7,550 nt of DNA from Cyclobacteriaceae bacterium (lineage in GTDB: Bacteria > Bacteroidota > Bacteroidia > Cytophagales > Cyclobacteriaceae), in assembly GCA_026994125.1 (NCBI GenBank), contig JALWRJ010000138.1, positions 1-7,550 of the forward strand, in the 5' to 3' direction. The translations under genes and the position numbers were made by a program. The notes beneath the pieces were generated by a model. The model made no database searches. It was not told where the DNA came from and saw only the letters and a list, made by a program, of their open reading frames with translations. This document shows positions 1 through 7,257 of the stretch, piece by piece (the stretch's first letter is position 1; each line of letters begins with the position of its first letter).

Positions 1-479
1 CCCACCAACGTAAAACTAAGCGCCAACCCCAACCACTTTATCCAGGTAGCTAGTTGTAAAGCCATCATATTAACGGACTCGTGACTAAGTGCTTTAAACA
101 ATTGAAAATTTTCGGCCGCATCGGCCAATAAAACCAGTAGTGGTAAAAAAGACCAGTATTTGTACTGCACCAACCTTGTAATGCTAAAAATAGCCCATAA
201 TACAAGCCCCAAAAACAAATTATACACCACTAAAAAAAGTAAATCTACATGGGTTCCCCGGGTTACTGCTGCTATGGCTTCCTCTGACATACTACCCACA
301 ATTTGCTCTATTTCATGTTGACTGCTTGCAAATTCTAAGGCTAACACAGGCACTTTAAAACCCTCGGGCATCCAAATGGCCGAAGCATCTACTTTTCCGG
401 CTTTCATCATCCAAAGGCTTACCCCAACTACTAATAGTCCGGTATAAGCCGCATACCTAAATACATTGTTTGTTTTCAT
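1..479 (-). CDS. Multi-pass membrane protein of unknown function (3' end outside window)
   Basis: The reverse strand is open from ATG at 479-477 to the window edge, giving 159 complete codons without a stop, so the C-terminus is missing. I do not recognise the family. A hydrophobic segment lies at about residues 9-24, followed by a polar stretch of roughly 50 residues (26-76) that would sit outside the bilayer. Further membrane segments are at about 79-100 (starting DLLFLVVYN), 109-122 and 138-159. Acidic and polar residues lie within or next to the spans, notably D79, N87 and the ADAAEN motif at 119-124, and may be functional or family-defining. The start follows the stop codon of the SLC12-like transporter by 3 nt, so the two are almost certainly co-transcribed and possibly translationally coupled. 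Whether it works with the transporter is inference from position only. That it is a gene is well supported by length and hydrophobicity pattern. Confidence 0.75.
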   Translation of the reverse strand, partial: MKTNNVFRYAAYTGLLVVGVSLWMMKAGKVDASAIWMPEGFKVPVLALEFASSQHEIEQIVGSMSEEAIAAVTRGTHVDLLFLVVYNLFLGLVLWAIFSITRLVQYKYWSFLPLLVLLADAAENFQLFKALSHESVNMMALQLATWIKWLGLALSFTLV

Positions 480-482
480 ATT

Positions 483-2714
483 TTAATCATCTAAATTAAC
501 TGTGTGGGCAGTGGCAGCGTGCACAAATAAAATATCGCCAATACCATCGTAGCCCGTAAACAACTCCTCTCCTTTTTGCTTTAAGCTTTCGTAACCAAAG
601 CCCAAACATATTAAGTCATCATCTTTTGATTTTTGTATAATTACTTCTTTAAGTCCTACTTCTTCTTTTTGCTCAATAAGCTCAATATTGTGAGGCGAAA
701 CCGGCAAACGGCCTAATTTAATCATTTCTTTCAATTTTTTCTCATATTCGCCAATTTCTTCTTCAGGAAACAAGGCCGTAATTTTTAGCGAAGCTTTTTT
801 CCAATCCGGATGCCCAATAATTACGTAGCCGAGCAAAATCATTAATGAAGCATTTTCAAGGTCGCTTGGGGTAATCCATATATGAATGGTGTTTTTAACG
901 CCAAAATTTTTCTGGGTTGAAGCCAACACACATACATCGAAATTGGTTGCTTTAACTAACGATAAATTTTGAATAATGGCAGGTAAAAACTCAGGAGCCT
1001 CGCGCGAATACTCAAATAAAATGGTGTTGGTTTCTTTGCCCGATACACTGGGCAGTTGAATAGCCTGTGCAACTGCACTGGTAAACGAAGGCGAAATGAG
1101 GGTATCTAAAAAAACATTGCTCTTGCTTACCCCTGCCATCTTTATAAGTCGTTCCAGGGTTTCTTTGGCTTCCCGGTTTTTTTCTTTCGATAAATACCCT
1201 TCGATAAAATGCAGGTAAGTGCCAAAACCCGAACGGTACGACAACCAACTTAACAAGGTAAAAGCTGCCGGGCGCTTAAAAAAATCGGGCGATAAGCAAA
1301 TAACCGAAGGCCGCCAATTATCGCTGTCTTTTTCGGTAGATTGAATAAACACCTGTAACCTGCGGTTTAGCTGATAAATAACACCCTGAAAAACTTTTGA
1401 CATACCGGCAAAATTTTGCCGTGTATTGGCCACCATAAAATACAAACCTATCATAACTAAAATAGAAGCAAAGGCATAGCCGGGATCCATTTTAAACATC
1501 AGGTAATTGGTAAGCAAAAATCCTAATAAAGAAATGTACCACTTTGATTTAAAATCGGGGCGATAGGCCGGATCGGCAGCAAAATGGTTTAAGAAAGAAA
1601 TGAGGCAAATAGCTCCATAGGTAACCATAAAAAACATGGAAATTATACTGGCCACCGTATTTACACTGCCCATGGCCACAAATACCAGGGCTATGCCCAA
1701 GGTAAGCAAAGTAGCATTAAAAGGCTCTTCGTTAGCTCCTTTTGAGGCCGCCAACCAGCTATTTAAACTTTTAGACGGAAAAACCTTATCGGCCGAAAGC
1801 GCCTGCAACGTACGGGGGGCAACCATAATACTGCCCAAGGTAGATGAAATAGTAGCTGCGGCCAACCCAATGGGTATAACCACTCCCCACCTGGCTATTT
1901 GTTGCATAATAAGCTGGTTGCTGTTGAGTTCGTTCGGAGTGGCCGACACAGTGAGTTTATATGCAATAAACACATATATAATTAACCCCGAAAAAGTAGC
2001 CAACAAGGTACCCACAGGAATCGACTTTTGAGGGTTTTTCAAATCACCCGAAAGCCCAACACCGGCCGTCATCCCCGTAAAAGCCGGAAAACAAATGGCA
2101 AAAACTTTAAAAAAACCATCGTGCCCATCTACAATATTGTACATATGAAAACCCGTAGTAGCCGCCTCGGGCGTAGGTAAGCCAATAAAAAAACTAATAA
2201 GCGATACAAATAACGTAGCCACCACTACATAAAGTGCACTCATACCCAGGTTAGCTCCTTTGGTAAGCATTAACAAGCCCACCAATGCAAGTGCCGGCAG
2301 GCTAATCAATCGCTTGTCGGCAATTATAATACCATAATTATCTCTTAACCAAGCTATTAACGGGTCAAAAGCTTCGGCAAAAGCAATCAGGTAAAACGCT
2401 ACACTTATGGCTTGCGACAGGTAAAGTGCAATACCAATAGCCGCTCCTATATTAATCCCAAACGAACGCGAGATAATATAGTATTCGCCCCCACCCCGAA
2501 CCCGCTGGTTGGTAGCAATTTCGGCAATGGCCATGCCCGTAGGAATGGTAACCAGGTGGCCAAATAAAATAATCATTAGGGTGCCCATAAAACCCACATT
2601 GGCTACGGCATAGCCAAAACGTAAAAACATAATGGCACCTAAAATGGTAGAGATGGCAGTAAAAAATACCGGAGCAGTGCCAAATTTGGCTTTTTTTGTA
2701 ACTAAGTCGCGCAT
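483..2714 (-). CDS. SLC12-type cation-chloride cotransporter homologue (APC superfamily)
   Basis: A 743-residue inner-membrane transporter predicted to carry inorganic cations with chloride. About 12 hydrophobic segments fill residues 13-430; a cytoplasmic domain follows (about 440-743). By-eye matches to the NKCC/NCC/KCC family include the TM1 block ending GAIMFLR (26-32), GGGEYYIISRS (74-84), SVAFYLIAFAE (104-114), the TM6 block FPAFTG to LSGD (209-224), ISSTLGSIMVAPR then QAL (289-306), and WYISLLG (392-398). The C-terminal part retains NWRP (466-469) and an IHIW strand (610-613), as in the SLC12 C-terminal domain. Residues equivalent to the NKCC1 sodium site (A287, S290, S291) are present; of the potassium-site residues I24, Y108, P210 and T213 are kept, but the TM1 asparagine is T23. 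The substrate is therefore inferred, not proven; an amino-acid permease is less likely. ATG at 2714 sits just before the conserved block, so the start is secure. The membrane-protein gene follows 3 nt after the stop. Confidence 0.88.
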   Translation of the reverse strand: MRDLVTKKAKFGTAPVFFTAISTILGAIMFLRFGYAVANVGFMGTLMIILFGHLVTIPTGMAIAEIATNQRVRGGGEYYIISRSFGINIGAAIGIALYLSQAISVAFYLIAFAEAFDPLIAWLRDNYGIIIADKRLISLPALALVGLLMLTKGANLGMSALYVVVATLFVSLISFFIGLPTPEAATTGFHMYNIVDGHDGFFKVFAICFPAFTGMTAGVGLSGDLKNPQKSIPVGTLLATFSGLIIYVFIAYKLTVSATPNELNSNQLIMQQIARWGVVIPIGLAAATISSTLGSIMVAPRTLQALSADKVFPSKSLNSWLAASKGANEEPFNATLLTLGIALVFVAMGSVNTVASIISMFFMVTYGAICLISFLNHFAADPAYRPDFKSKWYISLLGFLLTNYLMFKMDPGYAFASILVMIGLYFMVANTRQNFAGMSKVFQGVIYQLNRRLQVFIQSTEKDSDNWRPSVICLSPDFFKRPAAFTLLSWLSYRSGFGTYLHFIEGYLSKEKNREAKETLERLIKMAGVSKSNVFLDTLISPSFTSAVAQAIQLPSVSGKETNTILFEYSREAPEFLPAIIQNLSLVKATNFDVCVLASTQKNFGVKNTIHIWITPSDLENASLMILLGYVIIGHPDWKKASLKITALFPEEEIGEYEKKLKEMIKLGRLPVSPHNIELIEQKEEVGLKEVIIQKSKDDDLICLGFGYESLKQKGEELFTGYDGIGDILFVHAATAHTVNLDD

Positions 2715-2777
2715 TTATTCTATCAAGCGTTTATATTTTGTGGTATTATTTATAATTTTAGGGAAACTATTTTAAAG

Positions 2778-2885
2778 ATGAGGCAACTTTTTGAAAAATA
2801 TAAAAATTATTTTAAAGTTGATGCACTCATGTACGTGCTAATCCTTGTAATTTTATTGGTTTTTATTTTATTGGTTGGTGTTTAA
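2778..2885 (+). CDS. Putative single-span membrane microprotein, 35 aa
   Basis: A short ORF, ATG at 2778 to TAA at 2883-2885, encodes 35 residues in two parts. The first 16 are polar and mostly basic or aromatic (beginning MRQLFEKYKNYF). Residues 17-35 form an almost uninterrupted hydrophobic helix of L, I, V and F ending in LLVGV. This is the layout of a small N-in single-span membrane protein. It fills most of the gap between the divergent transporter and idi and ends 30 nt before the idi start; both are in the same frame, separated by three in-frame stops (2883, 2892, 2901). I do not recognise a family, and an AT-rich spacer can produce a hydrophobic ORF by chance because T-rich codons encode F, L, I and V. 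The leader is A-rich (TTTAAAG before ATG), compatible with Bacteroidota initiation, but no exact -7 element lies upstream. Plausible but unproven. Confidence 0.42.
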   Translation: MRQLFEKYKNYFKVDALMYVLILVILLVFILLVGV

Positions 2886-2915
2886 AATGTATAATTTTTT
2901 TGAGCAGTTAAACAA

Positions 2916-3431
2916 TTGGCAAACGTAATTTTAGTAGATTCCAAAGACTACCAGGTTGGCATTATGGATAAGCTGGAAGCGCATAAAAAGGGTCTGTTGC
3001 ACCGGGCGTATTCTATCTTTTTATTTAATCAACAAAAGGAATTGCTATTGCAAAAACGTGCCGATAACAAATACCACTCGGCCGGGCTTTGGTCTAATAC
3101 CTGCTGCAGCCACCCTGCCCCGGGCGAGCATCTTACTACAGCTGCTCAAAACAGGCTAATTGCCGAAATGGGCATTACCACCAGCCTGCAATCGGTGTTT
3201 TCGTTTACTTATAAAACAACCTTTGATAACGGGCTTACCGAACACGAACTCGACCATGTGCTCATTGGCTATTTTAATGCAAACCCCTTGCCCAACCCGG
3301 CCGAAGTAAGCGATTGGCGCTTTGCCTCGCAAAAGCAAATTGCCAGCGAACTAAAAGAAAAACCCGATGCCTATACATTTTGGTTTAAAATGATATATAA
3401 ACGTGTTTTCAAGTTTATCTTATCCAATTAA
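2916..3431 (+). CDS. idi: Isopentenyl-diphosphate delta-isomerase, type I (Nudix fold)
   Basis: A 171-residue cytosolic enzyme that interconverts isopentenyl diphosphate and dimethylallyl diphosphate, supplying both building blocks for isoprenoids such as quinone side chains and undecaprenyl phosphate. The family hallmarks are present in order: AH (H23) and LHRAYS (H29), giving two metal-binding histidines; FLFN; the LLLQKRA strand; KYHSAGLWSNTCCSHP, with the catalytic cysteine equivalent at C64 and a metal histidine at H66; the Nudix-like segment from G70-E71 to E84; and E109/E111 in TEHELDH, matching the E-x-E metal and acid pair of the Escherichia coli enzyme. The length is normal. The start is TTG at 2916: an in-frame TGA at 2901-2903 limits extension, and the first in-frame ATG (residue 17) would cut the conserved N-terminal VILVD strand. 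leuS starts 45 nt after the stop but has its own promoter-like element. Confidence 0.95.
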   Translation: MANVILVDSKDYQVGIMDKLEAHKKGLLHRAYSIFLFNQQKELLLQKRADNKYHSAGLWSNTCCSHPAPGEHLTTAAQNRLIAEMGITTSLQSVFSFTYKTTFDNGLTEHELDHVLIGYFNANPLPNPAEVSDWRFASQKQIASELKEKPDAYTFWFKMIYKRVFKFILSN

Positions 3432-3437
3432 ATCCCC

Positions 3438-3445
3438 TATTTTTG
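3438..3445 (+). promoter_or_regulatory. Probable leuS promoter, Bacteroidota -7 element TATTTTTG
   Basis: TATTTTTG matches the Bacteroidota -7 consensus TAnnTTTG exactly and is followed by C. A partial -33 match, TTTA at 3414-3417 against TTTG, lies 20 nt upstream, inside the end of idi. The element begins 6 nt after the idi stop codon, and the leuS ATG lies 31 nt downstream of it, leaving a short leader. This suggests leuS can be transcribed independently of idi, although readthrough from idi is also possible. Consensus match only. Confidence 0.6.
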
Positions 3446-3476
3446 CGCCTTAAAATTTAGTAAACAAGGCCGCAGT

Positions 3477-6410
3477 ATGTCGCAATATAATTTTCAGGAA
3501 ATAGAACTTAAATGGCAACAAGCTTGGGAACAATCACAAGTGTATAAAGCCGAAATAGACACCCAAAAACCCAAGTTTTATGCCTTAGATATGTTTCCCT
3601 ACCCTTCGGGCTCGGGGTTGCACGTAGGCCACCCCCTGGGCTACATTGCCACAGATATTGTTTCGCGCTACAAAAGGCTTAAAGGCTTTAATGTGCTGCA
3701 TCCCATGGGGTTTGATTCGTTTGGCTTGCCTGCCGAACAATATGCCGTACAAACCGGCCAGCACCCGGCCATTACCACCGAGCAAAACATTAACCGGTAC
3801 AAAGAACAACTTAAAAACCTGGGGTTTTCATTTGATTGGAGCAAGGAAGTACAAACCAGCAATCCCGATTTTTATAAATGGACACAATGGATAACCATTC
3901 AACTTTTTAATGCCTGGTACGATTTTAAAGCCGATAAAGCCCGCCCAATAGATGACTTAATCAGCATACTTGAAAAAGAAGGAAACGGAAACATAATAGC
4001 CGCCCATTCGGAAGGCACACCCATTATTGGTGAGGCCACCTGGAAATCTTATAACGAGCAACAAAAAGCTAACTTTTTATTAAATTACCGACTGGCCTAC
4101 CAGGCCGATACCACCGTAAACTGGTGCCCCGCTTTAGGTACTGTATTGAGCAACGATGAAGTAAAAGACGGGTTCTCGGAGCGTGGAGGCCACCCGGTAG
4201 AACGTAAAGTTATGTCGCAATGGAATATGCGTATTACCGCCTATGCTGACCGTTTATTGGCAGGCCTCGATACCATTGATTGGCCCGAACCGCTCAAAGA
4301 AATGCAACGCAATTGGATTGGTAAATCTATAGGAGCGGAGTTTTACTTTGAAGTGGAAGACTCAGCCGAACGTATATATGTGTTTACCACACGCATTGAT
4401 ACCATTTATGGAGTTACTTATATTGCCATTGCCCCAGAAAGCAACCTGGTAAATACGCTTACTACACCTGAACAAAAAGAAGCCGTAGATGCCTATGTGG
4501 AAATTGCGGTAAACCGTTCGGAGCGCGAACGAATGAGTGATGTTAAAACTATTTCAGGTGTTTTTACCGGAAGCTATGCCCTGCACCCGTTTAGCGGGCA
4601 AAAAATTCCTATCTGGATAGCCGATTATGTGCTGGCAGGTTATGGCACCGGAGCCGTTATGGCCGTACCGGCCGGAGACCAACGCGATTACGCCTTTGCA
4701 AAGCACTTTAACCTGCCCATCATTCCTATTCTGGAAGGAGCCGATATTAGCGAGCAGGCCGATGCCTCCAAGGAAAGCCGCATGATAAATTCAGGTTTTT
4801 TAAACGGGCTTACCTACCACCAGGCCACCGAAGCAGCCATTGCCAAATTGCGCGAACTGGGTATTGGAAATTCCAAAATTCAGTATAAAATGCGCGATGC
4901 CATTTACGCCCGCCAGCGCTACTGGGGCGAGCCTTTTCCGGTATATTACAACGAAGGTATTGCTACACCACTCCCCACTGAAGCACTTCCACTGGAATTA
5001 CCAGCCATTGATGAATATAAACCTACCGAAACAGGCGAACCTCCGCTAGGCCGAGCCAAAGGCTGGAAATACCAGGGCAAATACCCGTACGAGCTAAGCA
5101 CGATGCCCGGCTGGGCAGGCTCCAGTTGGTACTTTTTCAGGTATATGGATGCCCATAATACCAAGGAGTTTGTAAACCCAAAGGCACAAGCCTACTGGCA
5201 AAATGTAGATTTGTACATTGGGGGTTCCGAACATGCCACAGGCCACTTACTTTATTCCCGTTTTTGGACAAAATTTTTACACGACATGGGCTATGTAACT
5301 GTAGATGAGCCTTTTAAGAAATTAGTTAACCAGGGCATGATTCAAGGTCGTTCTAATTTTGTATATGCAGCACGCACCACCTTTACCAATGTGCATCCCG
5401 ATTTTGAACATATTGAATTGCCCGAGATTTTTATTTCGAAAAATATCAGAGATCAAATTTTAGATCATAAAACGCATGTTGAAATGCGCGAGTACGTAAC
5501 CAGTATAATTGATTACGAACTTGAACAACTTAATGAACAGCATCCCGGCTTAAACCTAAGCATCGAAAACCTGGACTTAAAGGTAATATCAGCACTGCAT
5601 GTAGATGTTTCGCTGGTAAAAAACGACATTTTGGACGTAGAAGCCTTTAGAAAATGGCGACCCGGCTTAAAAACAGCTATTATTATACCCGAACGTAGTG
5701 GCGAATACATTTGTGGGTTCGAAGTCGAAAAAATGTCCAAGTCGAAATACAACGTGGTAAACCCCGATGATATGATTGCCCGCTATGGAGCCGATACCCT
5801 GCGACTGTACGAAATGTTTTTAGGCCCCTTAGAGCAATTTAAGCCCTGGAACACTAATGGAATTGACGGAGTATTTAAGTTTTTAAAAAAATACTGGAAC
5901 CTGTCACACCCGGGTGGAACTTTTCAGGTATCGGATGCAAGCCCATCTCCTGAAGCACTCAAAGTGCTGCACAAAACCATTAAAAAAGTCCAAGAAGATA
6001 TCGAACAGCTATCGCTTAATACTTCGGTAAGTGCGTTTATGATATGCGTAAACGAATTAACCGCTTTAAAATGTAACAGCAGGCAGGTAATAGAAGATTT
6101 AACCCTTATTTTATCGCCCTTTGCACCTCATATAACCGAAGAAATATGGCAAAAACTGGGGCATACAACTTCTATTAACCTGGCGGAGTTTCCTGCCTAT
6201 AATCCCAATTATATAAAAGAGGATAGCTTTGACTACCCCGTTATGATAAACGGAAAAATGCGTACTAAGATAACTTTTGCAGCAGATACACCCAAAGAGG
6301 CCATTGAAACACAGGTATTAGCCAACGAAACCGTACAAAAATGGCTGGATGGCAAAGCCCCTAAAAAAGTAATAGTAGTGCCTAAAAAAATTGTAAATGT
6401 AGTGGTGTAA
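3477..6410 (+). CDS. leuS: Leucyl-tRNA synthetase
   Basis: A 977-residue class Ia synthetase that charges tRNA-Leu with leucine in the cytosol. Domains in order: Rossmann catalytic core with the HIGH-type signature HVGH (49-52); a Zn-1 region (about 145-245) with an insertion at roughly 150-200 and one cysteine left (C217 in NWCP), so the metal site is apparently lost; the CP1 editing domain (about 290-415) with the threonine-rich TTRIDT (304-309) and GTGAVMAVP followed by D401 and D404, so post-transfer editing looks intact; the core resuming with RQRYWGEPFPVYY (479-491) and GGSEHATGHLLYSRFW (582-597); a leucine-specific domain (about 624-750); KMSKS (752-756); the helical anticodon-binding domain; and a C-terminal tRNA-binding domain starting near YPVMINGK (920-927). 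It is longer than typical bacterial LeuRS (about 860-880 residues), partly because of an unusually long leucine-specific domain. The ATG at 3477 gives the standard N-terminus. No frameshift or broken motif is seen. Confidence 0.98.
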   Translation: MSQYNFQEIELKWQQAWEQSQVYKAEIDTQKPKFYALDMFPYPSGSGLHVGHPLGYIATDIVSRYKRLKGFNVLHPMGFDSFGLPAEQYAVQTGQHPAITTEQNINRYKEQLKNLGFSFDWSKEVQTSNPDFYKWTQWITIQLFNAWYDFKADKARPIDDLISILEKEGNGNIIAAHSEGTPIIGEATWKSYNEQQKANFLLNYRLAYQADTTVNWCPALGTVLSNDEVKDGFSERGGHPVERKVMSQWNMRITAYADRLLAGLDTIDWPEPLKEMQRNWIGKSIGAEFYFEVEDSAERIYVFTTRIDTIYGVTYIAIAPESNLVNTLTTPEQKEAVDAYVEIAVNRSERERMSDVKTISGVFTGSYALHPFSGQKIPIWIADYVLAGYGTGAVMAVPAGDQRDYAFAKHFNLPIIPILEGADISEQADASKESRMINSGFLNGLTYHQATEAAIAKLRELGIGNSKIQYKMRDAIYARQRYWGEPFPVYYNEGIATPLPTEALPLELPAIDEYKPTETGEPPLGRAKGWKYQGKYPYELSTMPGWAGSSWYFFRYMDAHNTKEFVNPKAQAYWQNVDLYIGGSEHATGHLLYSRFWTKFLHDMGYVTVDEPFKKLVNQGMIQGRSNFVYAARTTFTNVHPDFEHIELPEIFISKNIRDQILDHKTHVEMREYVTSIIDYELEQLNEQHPGLNLSIENLDLKVISALHVDVSLVKNDILDVEAFRKWRPGLKTAIIIPERSGEYICGFEVEKMSKSKYNVVNPDDMIARYGADTLRLYEMFLGPLEQFKPWNTNGIDGVFKFLKKYWNLSHPGGTFQVSDASPSPEALKVLHKTIKKVQEDIEQLSLNTSVSAFMICVNELTALKCNSRQVIEDLTLILSPFAPHITEEIWQKLGHTTSINLAEFPAYNPNYIKEDSFDYPVMINGKMRTKITFAADTPKEAIETQVLANETVQKWLDGKAPKKVIVVPKKIVNVVV

Positions 6411-6579
6411 GCACTTGCATTTGGTGATAGCTAAAAACCAGCTTGTAGCAAAACCTTGTTTTAGTGAGCACGGCACCAGTCATCAAAAGTTATCCTAACC
6501 CACAAAGATGCCCACCTTGCCGGCCTTTATATTTACATTACCTTTTAATATTTAACTGGTAGTAGATAGATCAAATAAA
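6411..6579. other. Convergent intergenic spacer, no clear terminator
   Basis: These 169 bp separate the convergent ends of leuS and the unknown exported-protein gene. I looked for a GC-rich hairpin followed by a T run on either strand and found none. The best candidate is a 5-bp A/T-rich stem (AAAAC-CTT-GTTTT, 6450-6462), which is too weak. No coding ORF of useful length is seen. Confidence 0.6.
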
Positions 6580-7194
6580 CTATTGACTTTTTTTGGCAAA
6601 AGCTCCAGCAAGGTCTTCAACCGAGATACCGCGTGCTACCATGGTATTATTTTTTAAGAATTCTTGTTTTTCGGAAGTGGCGACATTCGAAATTTTAGTC
6701 CAAATAGAGGCAATACCAAGTGTTGTTAAGCCAATAGTAGCTGATGCCGGAATTGTAAAAAATATAATGGTTCCTATCACAATATAACCTCCTGAAGCAA
6801 TTATTAGGGTAGGCACGGTAACAATGGTACCCACCAGAGCTCCAACTAAAAAAGCGTTGCTGCCAATCTTCTTCTTTCGTACACGAACAAGTTCAATCCG
6901 GTTGTAGGGTATTTCTACCGGTTTGGAATTAATGTCAACCCTCCATCTTTTATCAACAGGTAAAATAAACAGGGAAGAATCGCTCCGGCTATACAAATAA
7001 CCTTTTATCGTTCTCTTTGAATTGCCCTTGACAACTATTGCCGATTGGTAAATTACAATCTTCTTTTTTATTTCTTGCTTTTTTGCCAAAGAGCCATCTT
7101 TGGCAGAATATTTTTGCTGCCCCATTAATTGCTGCGTACCCAATAATAAAATAATAATGATTGCCAGGGCAGCTACTGTTGATAATGTTTTCAT
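6580..7194 (-). CDS. Exported or membrane-anchored protein of unknown function, 204 aa
   Basis: I do not recognise a named family. The protein starts with a signal-peptide-like segment: MK, then a hydrophobic core at about residues 7-19 and a possible cleavage site near LMG-QQ (residue 25). A strand-rich region follows (about 45-107) with KGYLYSRSDSSLFIL (64-78) and IPYNRIELVRVRKKK (95-109). From memory this resembles many Bacteroidota envelope proteins, in which a small beta domain with a D-S-S turn ends in a basic patch. A long hydrophobic, glycine- and alanine-rich region (about 112-166) then provides two possible membrane spans, with GxxxG-like spacing at G118-G122. The C-terminus (167-204) is polar and ends AFAKKSQ. 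It is read towards leuS, with no partner gene in the window. The ATG at 7194 is the natural start because it opens directly into the signal sequence. Real gene likely; function unknown. Confidence 0.82.
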   Translation of the reverse strand: MKTLSTVAALAIIIILLLGTQQLMGQQKYSAKDGSLAKKQEIKKKIVIYQSAIVVKGNSKRTIKGYLYSRSDSSLFILPVDKRWRVDINSKPVEIPYNRIELVRVRKKKIGSNAFLVGALVGTIVTVPTLIIASGGYIVIGTIIFFTIPASATIGLTTLGIASIWTKISNVATSEKQEFLKNNTMVARGISVEDLAGAFAKKSQ

Positions 7195-7219
7195 TGGTTT
7201 TGTTGTTTAAATTACCATT

Positions 7220-7250
7220 CAAAAATTCTATATTTTACCTGTTTATCAAA
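7220..7250 (-). promoter_or_regulatory. Candidate promoter for the 204-aa exported protein
   Basis: On the minus strand TTTG (7250-7247) is followed after 19 nt by AATTTTTG (7227-7220), which matches TAnnTTTG at all positions but the first. Spacing and order fit the Bacteroidota -33/-7 promoter. The ATG at 7194 lies 25 nt downstream of the -7 element, leaving a short leader. Consensus match only, in AT-rich DNA where partial matches are common. Confidence 0.45.
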
Positions 7251-7257
7251 ATTGAAT

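Noticed and set aside
1636..2031. 131-codon plus-strand ORF antisense to the transporter gene
   Set aside because: It lies wholly within the well-supported SLC12-like coding sequence on the other strand and has no domain-like pattern.
2731..2743. TATATTTTG as a promoter for the microprotein and idi
   Set aside because: It has one base too many between TA and TTTG for the TAnnTTTG consensus, and no TTTG sits 19-21 nt upstream.
5367..5594. LeuRS insertion as an intein or inserted mobile element
   Set aside because: At about 75 residues it is too short for an intein, has no splicing-motif residues at its ends, keeps the frame and shows no flanking repeats.
3477..6410. LeuRS as an editing-defective or duplicate resistance-type enzyme
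   Set aside because: The threonine-rich motif and both aspartates of the editing site are present and all catalytic signatures are intact, so it reads as the housekeeping enzyme.
6450..6462. Hairpin AAAAC-CTT-GTTTT downstream of leuS as a terminator
   Set aside because: The stem is only 5 bp and A/T-rich, with a 3-nt loop and no following T run.
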